Shown here in pieces: positions 9,611 to 20,367 of a stretch of 28,570 nt of DNA. The notes under the pieces are model-generated. The model made no database searches. It saw only the letters and a list, made by a program, of their open reading frames with translations, and was not told the DNA's origin. Where the stretch lies: positions 1-28,570 of the forward strand of contig QAXH01006109.1 of the NCBI GenBank assembly GCA_004335635.1. Reading direction: 5' to 3'. Both the position numbers and the translations under genes were made by a program. Position 1 is the first letter of the stretch, and each line of letters begins with the position of its first letter. This DNA comes from Chloromonas sp. AAM2. Its lineage: Eukaryota > Chlorophyta > Chlorophyceae > Chlamydomonadales > Chlamydomonadaceae.

Positions 9611-11979
9611 AACATATGTCTTCTGTGTGCGCATTGCAGGTCACATGCCAGCAAGCAATTCTCCTTTCGGTATTTCGATGACAGGTGAGTTGGACATGGA
9701 CTGGATCTACTGGCATCTGCTGGATGTACGGGTTCATTGGAGTTACTGCGATTTGGTTGATGTAGGCAGTTGTCATCATTTGGCACAAAGTCGTGTCACG
9801 AATTGGTCAAGCTGGAGGTCAGGGTCAAGCGCAGATAGCATCATCACCAGCATCATGCCTGCATGAAATACATCGTGCTCACTCCTGATTGGCTCTGTAT
9901 TCAGCCTCCTTGTCAGTTTCAACCCGTTTCTGATTCAGAAACGGATTGGTTGCTTTGGTTTTAACACGCTTGTGACCGTCATCAGCATACGTCCGTCAGC
10001 TGGACTTTAGGGTCACTTCAAATAGCAGCATAATGTAAGTAGAAATTATCGATTTCACTTTGTTTGCAGTAAACGCGCCGTCCAGCAGCTTGGCCTCAAT
10101 CTACGGGATGTAGAGCCATTGCTGGACTTCATCCAGAGCGTAGTGGAGACCATACTTGATGATAGAAAGGTAATTGGGTTAGACTTCTGAGTTTGGATTT
10201 TAAGTCATACTCAACCAGAGTAAGATAAAGACATGGTCATTGGAAAACGGAAGATTGCAAAGTCAGCCGGGCTTTCTAAAGAGGTTTTGCTACAGGGAGG
10301 AGCTGCAGCAACGCAGGTGCGGCTGCCATTGGTTGCAGGAAAACGGAATGTCGACCATGCCAGTCCTAGTCTAGACATGCAAGCTTTTGCAGACGTAGCC
10401 GCATACCCTATCATTCACGTACCCTATCATTCACATACCCTATCATTCACATACCCTATCATTTCACGTACCCTATGTCCCCGTGCAGCCACCTCTGCGC
10501 TTGCCCCGTGGTTCCTATATCGTCTGGCAACTCTAGATTGTGGACCGGTGACGGTAGAGTTCTGTCACAACGTACAGTACTGCTCCCACTTACGGTGATG
10601 TTCTGTGTTGTTCAACCAGGCTGGTGACCTGTGCGCACTGGGCCACATTGCAGTGATACCGACTCCCCCCCCCCCACTTGACTGCAGGTCAATGCTATCA
10701 GCGCTGAGGACTACGAATCCGTCATGGCTGCGCTGCGGCAGACACCGGGCAGAGCGGCAGCGACCCCAGCACAGGTACGCGCTGGCAGTGCATGCATGTG
10801 AGGGCATGTGAGAGCACGTCAGAGCAGAGCACGTGAGGGCGCGTGAGCGCATGCAGAGCACGTGAGAGCACGTGAGCGCATGCAGAGCACGTGAGAGCAC
10901 GTGAGCGCATGCAGAGCACGTGAGGGCATGTGAGAGCACACAGGGTCAGGGCATGCATTCCGTACACGCATGGCATACACATCTAGGTTGAATGTCTGAG
11001 CGTTAACACACCCAGGCCTGGTGTCATCCAGTACAGGTGAGAACAGTTCTTGCATGCATACATGAGAGAGAGAGAGAGATGCACGTGTGTGCCATGGCAA
11101 TGTTAAGAGTGTTAACAGGTCAGGTATTGTTTGTGGGTGTCGCCTGACGTGGGCCTGCTGCTGCAACAGGAGTATGCGTTCATTCGCCCTTGCTATATAT
11201 GCCACCTCTTGCAATTGCTACCTGCTGGTCCACGTACGTTTCTGTCTGTTCAGGTGCTATCCCAGCGTGCCCATGACCGTTACTTCATGGCCGACCAGGG
11301 AAGGGCCATCATGGCACTCATGCCCACCACGTTTGATAAAGTGGAGGTGCGTGGCTATGCCCCGGGTTTCTCTGGAGCCTGCAGTCACCCGGCCTGTTTT
11401 TCCAGCCTGCCGCCAAGGAGATGCACAAACGATTTGCATGCAACTGCGATCATGCATCCATACACAACAGACCGCACTTGCTGCTCATTTGCACAGGTAG
11501 CAGTGATGCTCCCATGTACTGATGCACTGCCAAATCCTTGCATGCCACCTCGTCGGTTTTCTTGCACTGTATTTGGAAGCCTTTCTTCCCATTGGTAAAT
11601 GTGAACGACTGCAGGAAAACACCGAGTGTCTCGCCCTACAGGTTGCTGTACAATCACACTTTCACAATGTGGCGATCAACAATGCACATCCAGTGTCTTG
11701 CGCTCCCAGGTAGCTGTGATGCTCCACTCCCGGCTGGTGGATCAGTCCCGCTTTGCCCTCATGTTAGAGGAACTGGAGGACGCCGGGGACCGGGAGAACG
11801 TGTGGCAGCGCATCACGGCCGCCAAGGCCAAGGGGCTGCCGACGACGGGGAAGCGAACGGAGGAAGCTGTGGGGGGCGCAGGGACGGGGACAGGTGGCAC
11901 GGGGACGGGGACGGGCGATGCGGGGACGGGGACGGGGGCCATGGGGACGGGGCGACGGGCGGTGCAGGGACGGGAATAG
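8988..11979 (+). CDS. PH/FERM-F3-like plus DUF4476-like domain protein (8 exons, 298 aa)
   Basis: Exons 8988-9119, 9242-9348, 9640-9684, 10070-10169, 10254-10316, 10688-10774, 11254-11346 and 11710-11979 join without a phase error and end at TAG. The start MGAGAS matches the N-myristoylation pattern (Gly2, Ser6). Residues about 45-128 run STVVLEVGRHGVRLL, FPWGQIHSWS, KQFSFRYFDD and then a helix ending SVVETILDDRK, resembling the strands and closing helix of PH/PTB or FERM F3 domains. Residues about 150-235 (AEDYESVMAALRQ, RYFMADQGRAIMALMP, FDKVEVAVMLHSRLVDQSRF) follow the helix-repeat pattern of DUF4476. The tail is a Gly-Thr minisatellite. Domain calls are by pattern only. The exon 5 acceptor could be 10263 instead of 10254, and the last exon may splice further downstream. 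A membrane-associated adaptor is a guess from the domain order. Confidence 0.68.
9128..9152 (+). repeat. (GT)n microsatellite in intron 1
   Basis: An uninterrupted gt run of about 12 units begins 8 nt after the exon 1 donor of the plus gene. Confidence 0.95.
9558..9610 (+). repeat. (CA)n microsatellite in intron 2
   Basis: About 26 ca units with one ct interruption, ending 30 nt before the exon 3 acceptor of the plus gene. In the transcript it is complementary to the (GU)n run in intron 1. Confidence 0.95.
9924..9944. repeat. perfect 10-bp inverted repeat with 1-nt centre
   Basis: ccgtttctga, one t, then tcagaaacgg. It lies in intron 3 of the plus gene. No associated element boundary was recognised. 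Confidence 0.85.
10403..10475. repeat. 16-bp tandem repeat (taccctatcattcaca), 4-5 copies
   Basis: Units of taccctatcattcac(a/g) repeat head to tail, the last with one inserted t. It lies in intron 5 of the plus gene. Confidence 0.92.
10796..10940. repeat. 29-bp minisatellite rich in CACGTG
   Basis: The unit gcacgtgagagcacgtgagc plus gcatgcaga repeats about four times with shorter variants at the ends. Each unit holds one or two cacgtg palindromes. It lies in intron 6 of the plus gene. Confidence 0.9.
11491..11513 (+). repeat. upstream copy of the exon 8 acceptor and exon start (PH/DUF4476-like gene)
   Basis: cacag|gtagcagtgatgctccc at 11497 matches the real junction cccag|gtagctgtgatgctcca at 11710. 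The two are 213 nt (71 codons) apart, but a TAA follows in frame before the real exon, so splicing here would truncate the protein. Confidence 0.75.
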
Positions 11980-12035
11980 CGCATGCGGTGACGGGGACGG
12001 GGGGAGCGGGGACGGGGATAGCGGGAACGGAGACA
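11868..12035. repeat. GGGGACGG minisatellite crossing the stop codon
   Basis: Units of (g)gggacgg with ggcac, gatgc and agcg spacers run through the last exon of the plus gene and beyond its TAG at 11977-11979. In the coding frame the array gives Gly-Thr repeats. A second frame also gives Gly-Thr after the stop, so a one-unit length change could swap C-termini. Confidence 0.85.
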
Positions 12036-13233
12036 GGCAGCGGCTGTGACACCTGAAAGCACCTGCTGTGGACGATCCAAGCACGTTCTTGCCACAGCAA
12101 CTTGTCCTTTGCGCGCGTGTTATAATGCAAGTCACTATGAATTTCCATCTCACGCAGGGGATGCGGGACTAGTGGCATTGCATGTTCTGGCACAATGAAA
12201 GCCCTGTTTACACAAGACGTATCTGCAGCTTGGACATGCAATGCGATTGGTGATTGGTATCATTGCACAAAACTGAACCTGGGGTGTGCTTTGTTTCCAC
12301 ATGACTTCTGCATAGACAGACTTCCACAGCTTTTCCTGCTTGCCTGCGTGACTAGAACAGACAAACAAAAGCGTTTGTCTTGCAGAAGCTGCCCTAACTT
12401 GCCTGGACTTGCGCCCTTCTGGCTCTCTGACGTGCCCTTTGGTTCCCACGTGTGCCAAAAAAAGAAGTTTGCCAGTTCTGGGACAATTTGTCACGTTCGT
12501 GTGGTGAGGCGTGTCTGTGACTGGAAGTGGCACATACAACCCACTTCAAAGATCGGTCCACAGGGTGTCCCTTCAACACACCGTACGCCACTACAACACC
12601 ACCAACATCTGGTTCTTACAAAGTGCAGGTATGTATGTCACTTCGAGGGGTGACCACCACCATTACTATCCTGGTGTGTCGCAATCCCTTTCACTGTAGG
12701 TTGGACGGGTTGGAAACATTCCCCTCACATGATAGTCGCAAGCCATCAGCTGGCATGATTTGCCGGTTGGTCCCTGCCTTGTAAGGTGGATATTCAGAGA
12801 GTTCCTGCCTTCTGACATGCTGCAGCTCAGAGACAAGTCAACGACAAGGATGCACAGTTCGTACCACACAGCTTGGCTGGTTTCAGATTACAAATCTTGT
12901 CCTAATGCCTGTGTACAACAGCCCTCAGTTGTGACATTGTGAGGTGAAATGGACGGGAAGTTGTGGATGTCACAAGGTTCCTCTGGCAGAGATACTGGCA
13001 GTTGCTGTTCCTCTTGGCTGGTTCCAACTCTGCGTGCCACAACCTGCGTTTGCAGCCATGTGACTTATAAGTTTTGGAGCATGCAATCAGAGCCAAGACC
13101 AGCTTGCGCTTAAGTATGATCTCTGCGTGACCTGACCTGGTTCGAGCCAGTTGCGTTGAGAATATCCGGTACTCAAACGAAACTGCCTTGCACTGTGGCC
13201 AATAGTTGATGGGCACATGCCGTTGTCAGTCAG

Positions 13234-13335
13234 GTGCTGTTGTGGCTGCAACAAGTTAACAAGACAGACCTGAAGAAACTCTTGACAGCTGCGTCAGAAC
13301 TAGCAGATGCAGAGCAGAGCCAGTTGAATAACTGA
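13234..13335 (+). CDS. possible unassigned terminal exon
   Basis: After an AG acceptor, 33 sense codons run to a TGA: VLLWLQQVNKTDLKKLL, then ELADAEQSQLNN. The amphipathic helix character and the clean acceptor suggest coding, but no in-phase partner exon was proven. It may be the true C-terminus of the PH/DUF4476-like gene if exon 8 is spliced inside its repeat array. Confidence 0.25.
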   Translation: MLLWLQQVNKTDLKKLLTAASELADAEQSQLNN

Positions 13336-13751
13336 CCTGCAGGGATACAGCAACAACTGCCTTGCACCCCAGGACAAGCGTGTAGGCAGACCCATCAAGC
13401 TCCTCACGAACATTACATACGAGGACGAACATGCGTACCGCAAATCACCTGCTGCGCATCATCATGGCATTGCTAGCTCTCACATGAATTACACCTGCTT
13501 TTCAACCGTTCGTATCAACATTGACCCATGCGTTCATGCACAGTAAAGAATTGAGTCCAAAGAATTGATATAGGCCTAGCTGTATACAAGGTGACACAGG
13601 GCCTGCACCCAAGAGCTGCTGAAAAAGAATTCAAACTTCAAACAAACTTATTTGGCAAGGACTAAGCGCCTGCCTCTGCTAGCAACACATGTTCAGTAGC
13701 TGACAGCGTCAAGACCAACACACCGCGCACGTAAGCAGCATCGTAACCAGT

Positions 13752-13756
13752 TTACA
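13752..13756 (-). terminator. candidate TGTAA poly(A) signal for UTP14
   Basis: On the minus strand TGTAA occurs 67 nt after the UTP14 stop codon. TGTAA is the usual volvocine poly(A) signal. The motif is short and could occur by chance. Confidence 0.35.
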
Positions 13757-13822
13757 TGCCTTCACTCAGGTCAGGTCCAACCAAACAGTCAATCTCTCAA
13801 CATCTCGCTCGTCCCTGCAGGG

Positions 13823-16800
13823 TCACTTCTTCTGTGCCTGTGGCTTCTTCGCCTTCTTTACCAGGCCGCCTGCCACGGTCACCACCTTGGATTTGCTGGG
13901 CTTGCTGGTCATCTCAGCTGCGTGCTTGGCCATGGGCTTGCTGTAGCGAATGGGTTCAATCACCACGCCAGTGTTCTTGAGCACCGCAGGGCGGATCAGG
14001 TCGCGGAAGGAAGCGTCTGGGTTGTACTCACGACCAAGGGGCTGCAGGGAGAGGCACGAACAGGTCACAGGCAGGGTAAGTGGCCTGATTGAATTGCACG
14101 AATTGAACTGATAAAGCGGCACGGCAAACGAAGCTTACAACCATCAGATGTCTGGCCGGGACAGCCAAGATTTCAGTACGAATCATGCTTGTCTCTTAAT
14201 GAGCCAGCCAGGACTGGTCAGATACAACGGGCCAAACAGTGGCCAGCGACCAGACACACGGGTCAAACAGAAGCACTTGCATACAGTACCAAAAGGCCTT
14301 TTTCAAAAGCAGAGTGAAGAAGATGTATCTCTTTGGCTGAGCCAGGAGGACAGGCAAACAAGCGAAGCAACCCGATCACTCGATGGCGTTGCTAGCATGG
14401 TCCAGAGTGCCACATAGCGCCTCACCTGTCTTATGCTGCGTTCGTAGGTTTCTCGGTTGTCGAAGGGGAAGGGCACTTGGGGAGTTGTGTACCGGGTCAT
14501 GGCCTTGCGGTCATACTTCTCACACAAGATCACGTGCTGCAAGTTGGCGTCTGCACGCCCCGCAGCAGCCTTGTCACGCTCTCTGCACAGCCCGTGAATC
14601 AGTGGTAAGAATAGTCAGTAACAGTATCAGAATAAGTGTGCGAGAGCGGTCTGTCTCTCATCATCAAGCCAACAATCCCTTGCCTATAATACCTTATCCT
14701 GGCTGTGGCTCATCCATGACTTGTCTCAGTCACACAAGCAGTGCAGTGTGGTTCGTTGCCTCTCTCGCACAAGAAAAGGCATGACTTGTCCTGCCACTCA
14801 TTTATCCATGCATTTTCTCTCACCTCTGCGCCTTGGCCTTGGCATCTCGCATCCACTTGGGGTCCCGCTGCTGGTCCGCCCACGCGCCCCAGCCCGGCAG
14901 CGTGCTGGGCTCGTCTATCTTTGGCAACTCAGCCACCACCTCCTCCGCCTTACTAACTGCAAACTCAGCTTCCACATCATCCCCAGCAAACGCCATACTG
15001 ACCAGTGCTCGTTGCTCAGCTGCCCTCGCTCGAGCAACCGCCAACATGCCTTCCCTTTCTTCACCCTCACTCCCACTGCCATCACCATCACCATCCTCGT
15101 TCAGATCTGCTATCAACGCTGATGCCTTTTCTGCACCATTGCTTCTGGGCTGGGTAGCTGGCTGTTTGGTCGTCTGCTGGGTGGCGGTGGCTGCTTGTGG
15201 TGCCTGTGATGCGAGCGCAAGCTTGCCCTTTGGTTGCTTTTTCGCATCCTGAGCACCCGTGTTGCCTGCTTTGCTCTTCTGCCCAGCAGCAGCAGATGAA
15301 ACGGCTGTAAAAATCGCCTTGTCAGGGTAGTAACCAATCCCTTGGGGCCCTTTGGTAAATACCATACCAGGCTTGGCGCCTTGGAATTTCTTTGCGGCAA
15401 TAAAGCCGGCATCAGCCGGTTGATCAACAGCGGCTGCCTTGATAATTGGTGCGCTTTTCGCTGCTGCTGCTGCAGCACGTGCCTCCTTCCCAGCACGCTT
15501 TGCAGACCGGCCTTGCCTAGGTGGGGCCACCATAGACGAGAACCTAGGGTCTTCTCCCAACGCTTGATCAAGATCAGCTTCCTCTGCAGCTGTTGGCGCC
15601 CGGCTGACCGCCTGCCCTGCCCTTTGCCCCCGTCGCATTTTTGCCACTTCAGCAACACCACCCACGCCTTTGCCGTTCAGCTGTTGTCTCAACCGTTCTG
15701 CCTTGGCCTCTATATCCTCCTCAGCATCACTATCTAACGCATCCTCCATCATTTCCACGTCGCCCGCATCCCCAGCAGCAATACTACCATTCCCGCCAAA
15801 CCGACGGCGCCCGGCGCCACCTTGCAGCTGTGTTTTCGCCTGCTGCTGCTGCTGCTCCTGCTGCGTGCTGCCTTGAAGCTCTTCTTGCTCCTGTAGCTCT
15901 GTAAGCGCTGCTTGTGCGTCCTGAAGTGCCGCCTGACGTTTGCGCTCGAGAGCGCGGGCCATGAAGGGTAGGGCGAACAGGCCCTTCTTTGGCACCTCCT
16001 CCTCACTTGCTTGGGCACCAGGACCTGTACAGTGTAAGCAAGGGGTATTGTAATGCAAACAAGTGGCGTGCTATCTAGGTGTGCTTAACTGTATGTGCTC
16101 GAGGACCAGGACCTGTACGATGGAAGCGAGTGGCATGTGGTCCGCGCGGGTGTGTGTTGGTGTGCCTGGCGGAACAGTCAGGTCTCAATGGCGCAGAGCA
16201 GATACAACGGGGTCTCCTGCCCCTGGTAGCAAGCGCTTGCGTCGTGGTGTCAACTGACCGCAACGATATTCATGGGCCCAACAGGCCATAAGACACCCGT
16301 GGCAAACACACGACTTTGCACTGCTTAACCACTGCAGTGTTGTCTTCCTTGCTGAACTAAACCCTGGTGGCGTGAGGAACAGTCAGGCAACACGTTATAT
16401 TCTCAAGATGATGGCGTTGATGGCGTTGGCCACACAGCGCAAAACGACAGCCAGGTGTCAGCAGTAGATTGCTTGCAAGAATCATCAATTGTTGCTCGAA
16501 GAGGCTCTGAACGAGCAACAGCTGAAGCAGGAGTTGCAGGCAGCGCAATTAAAGCAAATTGGCTTTGAAATCCTTGCCAGCAATCTACTGCTGGCACCTG
16601 ACAGCCTTGTATGCTGTGTGGCCAGCGAAATCATCTCAAAGCTGTCAGAGACAGATGTGTTGCCTAATGTGCCTCACGCCATCGCGGTTCAATGCAGCAA
16701 CATGGACAACACTGCAGGCTATACATGGTCACTAAGACTTTGCAACACATGATTACACACTCACTCGCTGACAGCAGTCAGCACACTGGTGTACAAGTCT

Positions 16801-19800
16801 GAATGTGAGTTGCACCGTCCACCCATGTCATGCGAGAACGCAAGTCACAGGATGCAAAGGGGCGGTACAATTGCGTTCTTGTTGCACAGCTGCGAAACCT
16901 AGAACGCCTTTGGTCATGGCGTAACAGGTGCTTTGAAGTGCGTTGATATGTAGGCAGCAGCATCGCTGCCTTGGGTGCTCTACACAGTAGAATCAATCAA
17001 ATTGCAACAGGGCAAGAGCACCAAGTGCGGAGTCTGATGTAATGGTTTCAACCCAAGACGTGTCTACAGGAAATGTCATGACCTGACACTTGACCTGACA
17101 CTTGACCTCAAGCAATCATGAAATACATACAACATCTCACTCAAAATGTGACTACAGCCCAAAACGTGACTCGAGCCGCGGCCACATGAAAGTAGCCGTG
17201 ATAGGTGGCGTCAGCACCTGTTTAGTGGAACCCTTAAAAAGACTGACCCCAAGCAGTGGTGATAAGTCGTACTGATTACACAGGTGATGAGGTATATGTC
17301 ACGCTGGTATTGTTGGTGGCACGACCCGCCCATGCCCAGCGGAAGCACAGGGCACGGGACACATGGGGTGGTGGACGTCACCCGCTTTGTGTTGCGCTTC
17401 TGCGAAACCCAGGGCGCCTTTGGTCACGGCGCAACAGGTGCTTTTGAAGTGCGTTCTAATGCCACCCGGCAGCACTGCTGTTGAAACGAATGAAACCGGC
17501 AATATGGCTGCTTCAATGTCAACATCATCACATGGCATTCACGAAGTTGATGCTAGTGCATCGCCTGAGAAGGCCATCACTGCAATAAAACACCACGCAC
17601 CTGTCTAACACTGATAAAACAAACGCACCTGATAGAATGTCCAGTGCCAGCGCCTTGACCCGGTTGCTCATGCCGCGCCCGTTGACGCCGCTGCCCACCA
17701 CTGTGCCGCCCTCACCATCAGATGCACTGCAGACAGACAGCAGGAGAAACGCCTCAGTGAAGGCAGTCAGTCAAGTCGGCGGGAAGAAAGCCTCAGTCAA
17801 TTTGTTCAGGGCAGCCAATCAAGTCTGCGGGAAAAAAGCCTCAGTCAACTTAGGTCAGGGCAGTCAGTCAAGTCTGCGATAAGAAAGCCTCAGTCAACTC
17901 AGGTCAGGGCAGCCAGTCAAGGCCAACTGTTCGCAGTCAAAAATTTCAATTTTTGCAAGGGACGTGAAAAGTGCGAGTGTCTGCTTATTCCTATGCTTCC
18001 TAGCAGTGCGCCCCGGAAACTACGTATGGAGTCCTATCGAATCACGACCACAGTGAATAATCACTTCAAATCACAGTGGAGGATCACGGAATAATCATGC
18101 TAGTAAATGAACGCTGCCGGTGCGAAAGTGGCGCACCGGTAGGAACCGACAGAGAGACGTTTTCACAATTGCTGATTGAAAACGTCACGTAACAACCAAC
18201 CATTCACCTGTCTGTACCGCTGCCGTCGTCGTCGTCGTCCTCGCTGCTCCCGCCCTTTGTTCCCTCAATGCGCCTGCGCAGCGCCTGGCCCAGCCTGAGC
18301 TGCTCCGCCACGGCTGCCTTGGTGCCCTCGTCTATGATGGTGGCGCCGCGCTTGAGCGCACGACGTGCCCAGCGACTGGTGTTCCTGTGAAGCACATTGG
18401 CAAAGAAAGCAAACACAACGGTCATACAACATCAGTGAATCAGGACCAAGAAAAACACGGTACGTAAACACACAGATGACAGATTGGCATCTGATCGACA
18501 GGGTTACACTGATGTGCCGAATGCAATGTTCAGGTCACCTGAGTGTAAATGATGTGTTCCTGATGTCCTGACACACGCTGGTGTGCTGAATGCAGTGTTG
18601 AGGCCACAAGCAACACTCACAACCAATATGTTGGACAAACATGTCCGCTAAAAGAGTGCACTTGCTCTTCATAGCAAAGGAACACATTTACTAGCTGCAA
18701 AATATGATAACACGATCATCGAGATAGGATGTGCGATGCCTGAAGTAGACGTGCAAGGCCCACCGGATAATAGGCGTGGTCTGAACCGCATGGGCCCTCT
18801 ACTGACCTGTGCTTGAGCGTCAGTCGTTCCTTGGCTCGGTCAAACTCGGCTGCCTCCGCCTCTTCACGCTCGGCAGCCTGCGCTTCGCCCTCCTCGTCGG
18901 CCTCTTGGGCCCCGGAGAGCAGCGCACGCTCACCCTTGCGCTTCGTGGCCTGAACCAAGCAAGGCGACCGGCACAAGCTTGGCAGGGAAAGAACCAGGCG
19001 AGTCCGGGCATAACAACTCCTCCAGAAGCAATTCGTGCAGCCCCGTGAAACAAGCCATGCTACCGCTCCATGCACTAGGGCCATGCACTCATGCGTCTGA
19101 CCCCCAGTGTCCGGACTGCAAAGCTGCAACATGAGAAACATACAAACGCCTGGCGCATGCTCCCTGCTGGACCAGCTGCTACAGCTGGTATGAATGGTAC
19201 TGACGAAAACATTGCACTCACCTTTGCAGCCTTGCGGTGGAATTCCTTGCTCTTGATGGTCTTGAGGCGCTTGGCCTTTAGCTCGTGGTAGAACAGCAGC
19301 GACCTGAGCCGGGCCAGCCGCCCCCTGCGCTCTCGCGCCTCCTCCACTGTCAGGGACTTGGCAGACAGAGCCTCCTGAACGACACGATCACAATGATAGA
19401 TTACAGTAAAATCAAATGCACAAAGGCTACAAAGGCGTCCCCTGCGCTCTCTAATCTCCGCTATCATGGACTTGGCAGACAGAGCCTCCTGTGTGGCATA
19501 AAGGTTTGCATTTTGCTTTTTAATCAATACTTGTTTTCCTTGCTTATGATGGGCTGCCTGGGTGAAGGTGAAATTTGTAGCTAGGTACCCTTGCAGCCGA
19601 GTGGGCTGTGGAGGGATGCCAGTCTGAGTTGGATGCCAGCAATGGTGCTTACCTACAGTGCTGAATTCCAATGAGTGATCATGAACAGAGATGGCTGCCA
19701 AGAAGTGCAGAGAGGAGAGGATGTGCAACAAAGTGGAGGAACAAGGTTGAGAGTGCATGCCAAGTGCATGGAAATGTGTTCCGCATTATAGTGGGGACGC

Positions 19801-20318
19801 GACGTTGGTTTCGCCGCGCCCCCGTGGGTGCAGACGCCGGTTTGTCAGCCGCACACAGGGAGTGGCGCACCGCCCCCCATGTGAGTCAGTGTGGGCCGCC
19901 GAAGTGAGGTACCATCTCATGGGGGTCGATGGTTCCAGGCATGGCGGTCCATGGGCACATGTGTACATGCATCATCATCAAGGGGTGCTGGACAGAAGCC
20001 GTGTGTGGCATCGGACAAGGTGTTCCATACGTAAGGTGGAGGACATTGCGCGCCTTGCCTTTGAATTGCCTTGCATCCATGAATTCATGTGTGTGCATGT
20101 GTGTGGCGAGAAAAGGAAACCAGTTACAATGGTGCCTCTTCTCACCTCTGAAGCTGCCACTGCCGTTGCGCTGGCTGCGCCCGCAGCCTCAAGCAGCGCC
20201 GCCACCTCGGACTCCATGGTGGTCTCCGCAGTGTGTTGGGCAACTGAAATACAAGAGCATACATAAATAATATGATCATAATCACGTCAAAAGGACAATA
20301 ATGCTGATAATAATGCTG

Positions 20319-20367
<49 letters not shown>

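Larger units (their letters stand above)
11980..13822. other. convergent intergenic stretch with weak exon candidates
   Basis: This separates the plus PH/DUF4476-like gene from the 3' end of UTP14. Two plus-strand patches look exon-like. One ends at a strong GTATGT donor at 12630 (in frame HTVRHYNTTNIWFLQSAG). The other, 13234-13335, follows tcagtcag and reads VLLWLQQVNKTDLKKLLTAA to a TGA. A TGTAA motif lies at 12780-12784. They could be terminal exons of the plus gene or a separate small gene; phases do not settle it. Confidence 0.3.

Noticed and set aside
9445..9688. Open frames made of His-Thr or Cys-Val repeats
   Set aside because: They are translations of the CA/GT microsatellite.
10403..10475. 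Telomere-like taccctat repeat
   Set aside because: The unit is 16 bp (taccctatcattcaca), not a TTTAGGG/TTTTAGGG-type telomere repeat, and it sits within an intron.
12195..12653. 152-codon plus-strand open frame
   Set aside because: Composition is Cys/His/Trp-rich without domain or codon bias; only its distal part shows an exon-like border.
14833..15904. Several plus-strand open frames
   Set aside because: They are shadows of the 1.2-kb UTP14 exon 13, whose minus-strand product is clearly conserved.
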